DNA of 39,494 nucleotides, from NCBI GenBank assembly GCA_027339635.1, contig DAHWNZ010000018.1:1-39494 (forward strand), given 5' to 3'. Made by a program: the position numbers and the translations under genes. The stretch comes from AG-12 sp027339635. Lineage in GTDB: Bacteria > Chloroflexota > Dormibacteria > Aeolococcales > Bog-877. A model generated the notes under the pieces. The model saw nothing but the letters and a program-made list of their open reading frames with translations. It had not been told where the DNA came from and did no database searches. Below are positions 23,662-30,053 of the stretch, in pieces (the stretch's first letter is position 1; each line of letters starts with the position of its first letter).

Positions 23662-24822
23662 TCAGCGCGCCATCCCCACCTGTTGGGCCTGCTGGAAGAG
23701 CTTCCCCTCGGTGAGGATGGCGGGAGCGATTACCAGCTCCGTCTGCTGGAACTCCTCGATGGTGCGCGCCCCGCACACCCCCATCGCAGACTTGATCGCC
23801 CCGACCAGGTTCTGGGTCCCGTCATCCACCCGGGCTGGTCCCAGCAGCAGCTCCTTGACGGTTGCCTTGGTGCCGACCTTGATCCTGGTCCCGCGGGGCA
23901 GATTGGGGTCCGGAGTCGCCATCCCCCAATGATGCCCCCGGCCGGGCGCTTCCTCGGCGGACGCGAATACGGATCCGATCATCACCCCGTCCGCGCCCGA
24001 GGCGAACGCCTTGGTGACGTCGCCACCTACCCGCATGCCCCCGTCGGTGATCACCGTCACCGGTTTCCCACCGGTGCGGCGATGGTCGTTGCGAGCGGCT
24101 GCAACGTCGGCGGTGGCGGTGACCTGGGGAACCCCGATGCCCAGCACGCCCCGGGTGGTGCAGGCGGCTCCAGGGCCGACCCCGACCAGGATTCCATCAA
24201 CTCCGGTCGCCATCAGCTCCAGAGCGGTGTAGTACTCCACGCAGTTCCCGACCACCACCGGAAGTTTGGACTGCGCCATCAGATGCGAGAAGTCGAGCTG
24301 GCGGTAGGACCGCGAAATGTGCCGCGCCGTGAGCACGGTCCCCTGCACAAAGAAGAGGTCCGCCCCCGCCTCCGTGACGATCGGGAGGCGATGCTCGGCG
24401 TCGGCCGGAGTCGTGGACACCGCGCATACCACCGCCTCTCGCTTGATCTCCTCGATGCGGCGGGAGATCAGGTTGTCCTTGACCGGTTCGAGGTAGAGGC
24501 GCTGCAGTAGGGTGTTGACCTCCTCGCGCGACGCTGCCGCGATCTGCTGGTAGACCGCGGCCGGGTCCTCGTAGCGACAGTTGATCCCGTCCAGGTTCAG
24601 CACCGCGACCCCACCCAGCCGTCCCATCGCCACGGCGAACGAAGAATCCACGACCCCATCCATCGCTGCCGCCAGGATCGGGATCGGCAACTCGACGTCC
24701 CTGACCCTCATGGTGATATCGATCTCGTCCGGGTTGATCGTCACCTTTCCCGGTACCAGGGCAACCTCGTCGAACCCGTAGGCCCGCCTTGCCCGCTTTC
24801 CCCGTCCTAACTCAATGTCCAA
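23662..24822 (-). CDS. guaB3: GuaB3 family IMP dehydrogenase-type protein
   Basis: At 386 residues with no CBS pair, this is the GuaB3 branch rather than classical GuaB. It starts ELGRGKRARRAYGFDEVALVPG, a GuaB3 hallmark, and keeps the catalytic cysteine loop GPGAACTTRGVLGIGVPQ and the phosphate-binding DGGMRVGGDVTKA region. A cyanobacterial GuaB3 has been reported to act as an IMP dehydrogenase, and its position before guaA supports the same role here (IMP to XMP). The TTG start at 24822 is supported by GGAGGT eight bases upstream and by the family N-terminus. Confidence 0.9.
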   Translation of the reverse strand: MDIELGRGKRARRAYGFDEVALVPGKVTINPDEIDITMRVRDVELPIPILAAAMDGVVDSSFAVAMGRLGGVAVLNLDGINCRYEDPAAVYQQIAAASREEVNTLLQRLYLEPVKDNLISRRIEEIKREAVVCAVSTTPADAEHRLPIVTEAGADLFFVQGTVLTARHISRSYRQLDFSHLMAQSKLPVVVGNCVEYYTALELMATGVDGILVGVGPGAACTTRGVLGIGVPQVTATADVAAARNDHRRTGGKPVTVITDGGMRVGGDVTKAFASGADGVMIGSVFASAEEAPGRGHHWGMATPDPNLPRGTRIKVGTKATVKELLLGPARVDDGTQNLVGAIKSAMGVCGARTIEEFQQTELVIAPAILTEGKLFQQAQQVGMAR

Positions 24823-24967
24823 GCAAGGCCACCTCCCAGTCCGGCTCCTTAAGGGTGCGCAGCAGCCTTGTCCGAGAATTCAGCCCCTGCGCCCTCAGGA
24901 TATCAGACCGAGGAGGCGAGGGGGTCTTGAGCCGACCATATCTAGTGGGCATTTACCGCCCGCCCCA

Positions 24968-24986
24968 CCCCATGTGGTGTATGGGG
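24968..24986. terminator. Short hairpin downstream of the sortase gene
   Basis: CCCCAT pairs with ATGGGG across a seven-base loop, 18 bases after the sortase stop on the minus strand. There is no T-run, so it is only a weak terminator candidate. The rest of 24823-25003 holds the leader of guaB3; I found no convincing promoter or riboswitch there. Confidence 0.25.
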
Positions 24987-25003
24987 CAGGTTTTCCGACC
25001 CGC

Positions 25004-25663
25004 TCATGAGGACGTGAGGGTCGCTCTCATCACGATCCTCTGGGTGTCTATCCAAAGGGGGGTGCAGGTGATCAGGGTCAGGTAGTGTCCCTGGGTGATC
25101 GGCTCCAGCTGGGTGACCTGGCTCGGGTTCTCCACCCAGATCTTGGTGATGGTATAGGTGTACTGCTGGCAGTCACGGGCGGTCACCACTATTTGCGCTC
25201 CCGGCTTCAGGGTCCCCAGCGGCTCAAAGTTGGGCTCTCTGTGCAGGGCGATCAACATGTTGCCGATCCCTCCGGGTCCCGGGGACCCGGCGTAGTGGAC
25301 CACGGAGCGCTGGGTCAACATCTGCCAGCTGCCGTTGCCGGCCACTCCCTCTATCCCAGGCAGGGACGGGAAGTCGACCAAGGCGTATTCGCTGGCCGGG
25401 GAGCCGCTGCCGCAGGATGGGGCGCTCACCGGCGCCCCATCCTGGGCCGGACTCTCGACCTTGGCCGGGAGGACCTTGGTGAGCGCACCCTTGGGGCCAA
25501 GCCACTTCTGGAGAAGGGCTTGGTCGTTGCCACCGCGGTGCAGAACCCCGAGCACCGGCGGCAGGAGTATTCCCACGCCGGCCAGGACCAGCACCACGCC
25601 GCAGGCGGCGAGAATCGTCCCGAGTCGCCTTCCTCTGCCCCACCCCGCGAGTCTGAAGCGCAT
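25004..25663 (-). CDS. Sortase family transpeptidase (class E-like)
   Basis: A 219-residue membrane-anchored protein. After a basic N-terminus, one hydrophobic segment spans about 14-37 (TILAACGVVLVLAGVGILL). The extracellular domain keeps the sortase triad: His in ALHREPNFEPL, Cys in LTLITCTPLW and Arg in DTQRIVMRA near the C-terminus. Sortases attach proteins with LPxTG-like signals to cell-wall or other surface amines. No sortase substrate is encoded nearby. The ATG at 25663 has a strong AAGGAGGA site. A GAGACA-N17-TAAGAT promoter lies just upstream, divergent from the response regulator. Confidence 0.87.
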   Translation of the reverse strand: MRFRLAGWGRGRRLGTILAACGVVLVLAGVGILLPPVLGVLHRGGNDQALLQKWLGPKGALTKVLPAKVESPAQDGAPVSAPSCGSGSPASEYALVDFPSLPGIEGVAGNGSWQMLTQRSVVHYAGSPGPGGIGNMLIALHREPNFEPLGTLKPGAQIVVTARDCQQYTYTITKIWVENPSQVTQLEPITQGHYLTLITCTPLWIDTQRIVMRATLTSS

Positions 25664-25687
25664 CGCGGTTCCTCCTTGACCGAAGTC

Positions 25688-25716
25688 ATCTTACCGGCCC
25701 CGCGGGAGAATGTCTC
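25688..25716 (-). promoter_or_regulatory. Candidate promoter of the sortase gene
   Basis: On the minus strand GAGACA (25716-25711) is followed after exactly 17 bases by TAAGAT (25693-25688). Both boxes match sigma-70 at four of six positions. The leader to the ATG would be about 18 bases. Confidence 0.4.
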
Positions 25717-25801
25717 CTCGTCACACCAGCCGCCCAGCTTGTTACGCAGCCGTTGTTGATCCACGACGGCCATTTCAGGAGCCCCGTCACACAATCCCTG
25801 C

Positions 25802-26611
25802 GTGACTCAGGCAATCGCGGCCCGTCCCGCCCCACTGCGCGAGTTGGAGCCCGCCCCCCCGACCATCCCTGCATCGTCCGCGAGTCTGCTCATCATCGAT
25901 GACGACCCGGCGATGCTCCAGCTGGTTCAGCTCATCGCCGCCGAAAATGGCTACGGCGTCGCCACCGCGGGCAGCGGAGCGCTGGGGCTGCGGCTGGCCA
26001 TAGAGGAGGAGCCGGACCTGATTCTCCTGGATCTGGTGCTCCCCGACATGAATGGCGTCGAGGTCTGCCGCCGGCTCCGCGCCGCGGGAGTGCGTTCGAC
26101 GGTCATGATGGTGTCCTGCCTGCACGACTCCGAGGACGTGGTGATCGGGCTGGAGGTGGGCGCCGATGACTACCTGCGCAAGCCCTTCGAGGTCCGGGAG
26201 TTGGTGGCAAGGATAAACGCCAGGCTGCGGCGGGCCCGCTTCCTGCGCCAGTCGGCATCCGACAACCGCCTCTCGTTTCCAGGCCTCATCATCGATCTGG
26301 GCCGCCACGAAGTGCGCCGCGACGAACGCACCTTGGCCCTCACCCCTACCGAGTTCGGAATCCTCACCACGCTGGCGCGCAACGCCGGCAGGGTCGTCTC
26401 CCGCCCACAGTTAATCGCGGATGTCTGGCGCCGACGCGATCCGTTCCAGGTGCACTCGCTTGACGCCCACCTCTACCGGCTGCGGCGCAAGATCCAGCCC
26501 CGCGCCGACGGACCCCACTACATTCATGTGGTGATTGGGGCCGGCTACCGTTTCGAGTACCAGCCGGGGCGCACCGCCACCATGGCGACGTATCCCCACC
26601 GACTCTACTGA
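25802..26611 (+). CDS. OmpR/PhoB-family response regulator
   Basis: The 269-residue protein has a receiver domain (about 28-140) and a winged-helix DNA-binding domain (about 160-255). The acidic pocket is in LLIIDDDP, the phosphoacceptor Asp in LILLDLVLPDMNG and the Lys in DDYLRKPFE; the usual Thr is Ser in MVSCLHD. The winged helix reads LALTPTEFGILTTLARNAGRVVSR, then HLYRLRRKI and GAGYRFE. About 27 Pro/Ala-rich residues precede the receiver, so the GTG at 25802 may not be the true start, although no better one is visible. No histidine kinase gene is adjacent, so it is an orphan regulator. It is divergent from the sortase gene. Confidence 0.9.
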   Translation: MTQAIAARPAPLRELEPAPPTIPASSASLLIIDDDPAMLQLVQLIAAENGYGVATAGSGALGLRLAIEEEPDLILLDLVLPDMNGVEVCRRLRAAGVRSTVMMVSCLHDSEDVVIGLEVGADDYLRKPFEVRELVARINARLRRARFLRQSASDNRLSFPGLIIDLGRHEVRRDERTLALTPTEFGILTTLARNAGRVVSRPQLIADVWRRRDPFQVHSLDAHLYRLRRKIQPRADGPHYIHVVIGAGYRFEYQPGRTATMATYPHRLY

Positions 26612-26636
26612 CAGGACGGCTGCGCCCGACCCGCGC

Positions 26637-27902
26637 TCAGGGATATATGCCGCGCGCCGCGGAGGCTCTGGCTACTCTGCCGATGGCGATCGCGTAAGCC
26701 GCTTCCCGCAGCGAGATGTGGTGGTGGGCTGAGTAGGCCCAGACCTGGTCGGCCGCGCGCAGCATCGCTCGCTCCAACTGTGAGGTGATCTCCTGCTCGT
26801 CCCAGAAAAACGACTGCAGGTCCTGGACCCATTCAAAGTAGGACACGGTGACGCCCCCGGCGTTGGCCAAGATGTCGGGCACGACCACGATCCCGTCCTC
26901 CGCCAAGGTGGCCTCTGCAAGCGGGGTCACCGGGCCGTTGGCGCCCTCGGCAACTATCCGGGCCTGGACCCGTGCCGCGTTTCTAGAGTTGATGACGCTC
27001 TCCACCGATGCCGGCACCAGGACGGTGACCGGTAGTGCCAGCAGCTCGTCACGGGAAATGGCTTCTCCCGCGATTCCCGCGCTTTCCAGATGGCCGCCGT
27101 GGGCCTTGAGCTCCGTGAGCGCGCTGAGGTCGAGCCCACGCGGGTTGTGCCAACCCCCCGTGTGATCCGAGACGGCAATCACGCGGCAGCCGGCCGCCGC
27201 CAACAGCGTTGCGCACGTGGCCCCGACCGACCCGAAACCTTCGACCGCGACCGTCGCCCCATCGAGGCTCAAGCCGGTGTTGCGCATGGTGTGGAGCAGG
27301 ACGGTCGCCAGGCCCCGGCCCGCAGCTTCTATGCGGCCCACCGACCCGCCCGCCACCACCGGCTTTCCGGTCACCGAGGCGGTCACCGAGAAGCCCTCAT
27401 GCATGGAGATGGTGTCCATCATCCAGGCCATGATCTGGGGCCCGGTGCCGATATCGGGTGCGGGGATGTCCTTCTCCGGACCAAGCAGGAGGCGGATTTC
27501 AGTCGTGAACCTGCGGGTCAGCCGCTCCAGCTCACGGGAGCTCATCTGCTGCGGGTCGACTCTGACCGCGCCGGCCGCGCCCCCGAAAGGCAACGACATT
27601 ACCGCGGTCTTCCAACTCATCAGCATCGCCTGGGCCTTGGTCCCCTCGACGGTCGCCTCAGGCTCATATCGGATGCCGCCCTTGGCGGGTCCCCGAGCAA
27701 TGCTGTGATGGACTCGAAAGCCGGTGTACACCTCCACCGACTCATCGTCACGCACCACGGGAAAATGAACCTGAAAGACCCGCTTGACGTCGCGCAGGAC
27801 GGCGTGCAGGTCCTCGCTCAACTGGAGGAATCGCGCTGCCTGGTCGACCCGGTGTTGGCCGGTGGTATAGAGATCCTCCGCAGCGTCGATGATTGCGCTC
27901 AC
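26637..27902 (-). CDS. Glutamate dehydrogenase family protein lacking the catalytic lysine
   Basis: A 421-residue protein of the Glu/Leu/Phe/Val dehydrogenase family, closest to NAD-type glutamate dehydrogenases. Substrate-binding lysines appear kept (GPAKGGIRY, Lys74; MSWKTAV, Lys98), as does the catalytic Asp in DIPAPDIGTG (Asp150). The catalytic lysine of the GGAKGG motif is Ala110 in PFGGAAGAV, which I confirmed from the bases. The Rossmann domain has VAVEGFGSVGATCA. A catalytically weak or regulatory subunit, as known for the GdhA/GdhB pair of Thermus, is the inference. The start is GTG at 27902, probably on a leaderless transcript. The gene is convergent with the response regulator and divergent from the basic protein. 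Confidence 0.87.
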   Translation of the reverse strand: MSAIIDAAEDLYTTGQHRVDQAARFLQLSEDLHAVLRDVKRVFQVHFPVVRDDESVEVYTGFRVHHSIARGPAKGGIRYEPEATVEGTKAQAMLMSWKTAVMSLPFGGAAGAVRVDPQQMSSRELERLTRRFTTEIRLLLGPEKDIPAPDIGTGPQIMAWMMDTISMHEGFSVTASVTGKPVVAGGSVGRIEAAGRGLATVLLHTMRNTGLSLDGATVAVEGFGSVGATCATLLAAAGCRVIAVSDHTGGWHNPRGLDLSALTELKAHGGHLESAGIAGEAISRDELLALPVTVLVPASVESVINSRNAARVQARIVAEGANGPVTPLAEATLAEDGIVVVPDILANAGGVTVSYFEWVQDLQSFFWDEQEITSQLERAMLRAADQVWAYSAHHHISLREAAYAIAIGRVARASAARGIYP

Positions 27903-27908
27903 GACGTG

Positions 27909-27937
27909 AGTATAGGTCGCGCGCTCGGGTCTGTGTA
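27909..27937 (-). promoter_or_regulatory. Promoter of the glutamate dehydrogenase homologue, probably leaderless
   Basis: On the minus strand TACACA (27937-27932) is followed after exactly 17 bases by TATACT (27914-27909). The GTG start at 27902 lies six bases beyond the -10 box, where transcription should begin, so the message would have little or no leader. The CCTATACTCA string is identical at the purine operon promoter. Confidence 0.5.
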
Positions 27938-28041
27938 GCGTTCGCTTCGGCAGCCGCAAGGTCCGGCACATGCGACCGTGACAGATCTACTCGCATCGCT
28001 AGTTTTGGGCCTCGCTCAAGGTAATGCGCGCACGCCCGCAC

Positions 28042-28058
28042 GATTGTGTGTAACAATC
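28042..28058. promoter_or_regulatory. Perfect 6-5-6 inverted repeat (candidate operator)
   Basis: GATTGT-GTGTA-ACAATC is a perfect dyad in the 290-base gap between two divergent genes, about 135 bases before the basic protein gene and about 120 upstream of the dehydrogenase promoter. It is AT-rich compared with its surroundings, as regulator sites often are. Confidence 0.4.
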
Positions 28059-28192
28059 ACGCTATTGAAAGGCGGATGCACGTGGGCGGACCGTGTTGCC
28101 TCAGGCAGCGACTTGACGACAGGTTCGCCACCGACCGTCATTGACAGGAGCGCGGCGCAAGTGACCGCCGCTCAAACATGAGGAGGCACATC

Positions 28193-28918
28193 ATGCCCCG
28201 CACCACCCGTAGGACTGGAGCCAAGCGCACCACGACGCGCACGCCCAGTCGCACAGCCGGCAGGGCGACCACGCGCCGCACTGCGACTCGGAGCACGACG
28301 CCGCGAGGTGTCACCGGCAGGCGCACCACCGCCCGCACCACCACTCGCACGCCGATCGCGCGCATGACTCCCGCGGCTTTGAACAAGAGCCTGGCCACGC
28401 AGCTCAAGGCGCTGGAGCGGCGCCTGGCTGACATCGAGCGCAAACTCGACCATGCGATGACCCGCAGCGAGGGAGCGGTGCGCAGCACCACCCGTCGAGC
28501 TACCGTGCGCCGGCCCGCGGCTGCGACCCCGGTCCGCCGTAGGACAAGCACCACGCGTGCCACCGCTGGCCGCGCCACCACCCGGCGAGCACCGGCCGCA
28601 GCCACCACCCGGCGCACCCCTGCGACGCGGGGCACGACCCGGCGCGTCCCTGCAGCTACCACCACGACCAAGCGACGCGCCGCAGCGGCCGTGTCGGCGA
28701 ACGCGCCCGCCCGTCGCCGCAGCAGCAGCGCCTCAACAACCACCCGCCAGCGATCGGCCAGCGCCGCGCCGCGGCGGGCATCAACGGCGCGCACGGGACG
28801 CGCCGCAGCGGCCACACCGAGAGCTAGGCGTAGCCCGGCGGCGGCGCCTGCGACCAGCCGTCCGGCGCCGCGTCGCCGTGGCAGGATCACCCTGGCGGGA
28901 CCGACCAGCGAGGGCTGA
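28193..28918 (+). CDS. Arg/Thr/Ala-rich basic protein, possible nucleoid-associated protein
   Basis: A 241-residue protein of extreme composition: two long tails made mostly of Arg, Thr, Ala, Ser and Pro (repeats such as TTRRT and ATTRRAP) around a short central segment near residues 58-92 with heptad-like leucines (LNKSLATQLKALERRLADIERKLD). Positive charge is carried almost entirely by arginine. Such tails resemble bacterial histone-like proteins and HU tails, but no known domain is visible, so DNA or RNA binding is inferred. I chose ATG at 28193 rather than 28178 because AGGAGG (28181-28186) is spaced six bases from it. A strong terminator follows. Confidence 0.7.
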   Translation: MPRTTRRTGAKRTTTRTPSRTAGRATTRRTATRSTTPRGVTGRRTTARTTTRTPIARMTPAALNKSLATQLKALERRLADIERKLDHAMTRSEGAVRSTTRRATVRRPAAATPVRRRTSTTRATAGRATTRRAPAAATTRRTPATRGTTRRVPAATTTTKRRAAAAVSANAPARRRSSSASTTTRQRSASAAPRRASTARTGRAAAATPRARRSPAAAPATSRPAPRRRGRITLAGPTSEG

Positions 28919-28945
28919 TCCTCGCCGCCTGACCAATGTGCTAGC

Positions 28946-28985
28946 GGGAGGCGGGCCGGCGGGCCCGTCTCCCTATCTTTTATCT
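28946..28985 (+). terminator. Strong intrinsic terminator after the basic protein gene
   Basis: A 12-pair stem with one G-T pair runs from 28946 to 28973 around a GGCG tetraloop, followed by TATCTTTTATC. It ends the plus-strand gene 28 bases after its stop and overlaps the end of the convergent threonine aldolase gene. Confidence 0.8.
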
Positions 28986-30029
28986 GGCCTCGAGAGCCGC
29001 GCCCAGACGGCGCGCCGCCTCCTCCATCTGCGCCATCGACACGTTCAGGTGGGTGACCGCACGCACGGTGTGGTTGCCGAAAGCGACCATGCGCAGGGCC
29101 AGGGCATCGGCCCGACGCAGCACCTCCTCGGCGGCGAGCGCCGTCTGCAAAAGCACGATGTTGGTCTGCACAGACTCCGGTTCGACTATGACACCGGGCA
29201 GTTCAGCGGCCAGCTGAGCGAAGCGCTTTGCCTTGACGTGGTCCTCTTCCAGGCGAGGAAGCTGATGCTCCAGGGCCCACAGTCCGGCGGCGGCAAGGAT
29301 GCCCGCTTGGCGCATGCCGCCACCGAGACGCTTGCGCCAAATGTGAGCCCGCTCGCGAACTTCAGCAGGGCCCGCCCAGAGTGACCCAACGGGACAGCCA
29401 AGGCCCTTGGAGAGCGAAAAGTTGACGCTGTCCGCGCACGTCGCGAGGGCGCTCGGATGCACCCCCAGCGCGACCGCCGCGTTGCCGAGGCGAGCTCCGT
29501 CAAGGTGAACTTTGAGGCCCATGTCGTGGGCGGCCTGGCTCGCCGCCTGCAGATCAACCAGCGGGGCGACACTGCCGCCGCGACGATTGTGGGTCTGCTC
29601 CAGACAGAGAAGCGCGGTGGTGGGCTCGTGGGCGGGATCCACCAAGCGCTCCATCGCCAACAACTGCTGAGGCGTGGGGCAGCCCGCCACCGGGGCGTCG
29701 AAGTTGCGCAGCTGCACCCCTGCCACCACCGCGCTTCCGGCCAGCTCGTAGTGCAGCACATGGGCTTCACTGTCCACCAGCACCTCCTCACCCCGATTGG
29801 TGAGCGAGGCGATCGCGATTAGATTGGACATGGTCCCGCTGGGGCAGAGCAGCGCGCTCTCCAGCCCCAAGAGATCGGCAACGCGTTCCTCCAGCGCCCG
29901 GATCGAGGGGTCCTCGCCATAGACGTCGTCGCCAACCTCGGCGGCAGCCATGGCCCGCCGCATCCCATCGGTGGGCAGGGTGACAGTGTCGCTGCGTAGA
30001 TCTATGACAGCATCCAAGATGCATTCCAT
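28980..30029 (-). CDS. ltaE: Low-specificity L-threonine aldolase
   Basis: A PLP enzyme that cleaves threonine or allo-threonine to glycine and acetaldehyde. The 349-residue product begins near VIDLRSDTVTLPT, the family hallmark, and has VGDDVYGEDPS, the active-site His in SEAHVLHYELAG, the Asp in HLDGARLGNAAVALG and the PLP lysine in NFSLSKGLGCPVGS. The ATG at 30029 adds eight residues before the usual start and has no ribosome site; a TTG four codons later is possible. It is 24 bases downstream of the diguanylate cyclase gene and may share its transcript. Glycine made here could feed PurD, but that link is only metabolic. Confidence 0.92.
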   Translation of the reverse strand: MECILDAVIDLRSDTVTLPTDGMRRAMAAAEVGDDVYGEDPSIRALEERVADLLGLESALLCPSGTMSNLIAIASLTNRGEEVLVDSEAHVLHYELAGSAVVAGVQLRNFDAPVAGCPTPQQLLAMERLVDPAHEPTTALLCLEQTHNRRGGSVAPLVDLQAASQAAHDMGLKVHLDGARLGNAAVALGVHPSALATCADSVNFSLSKGLGCPVGSLWAGPAEVRERAHIWRKRLGGGMRQAGILAAAGLWALEHQLPRLEEDHVKAKRFAQLAAELPGVIVEPESVQTNIVLLQTALAAEEVLRRADALALRMVAFGNHTVRAVTHLNVSMAQMEEAARRLGAALEAR

Positions 30030-30053
30030 CGTAAGCGATGCGGGGCTTCGCGC

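Noticed and set aside
24823..25003. Possible riboswitch in the guaB3 leader
   Set aside because: The leader has a clear ribosome site but I could not find a purine, guanidine or other known aptamer core; only a short hairpin near the sortase end is visible.
28141..28146. Perfect TTGACA upstream of the basic protein gene
   Set aside because: At 16-18 base spacing the bases are GC-rich with no resemblance to a -10 box, and the hexamer is too close to the start codon, so I did not call it a promoter.
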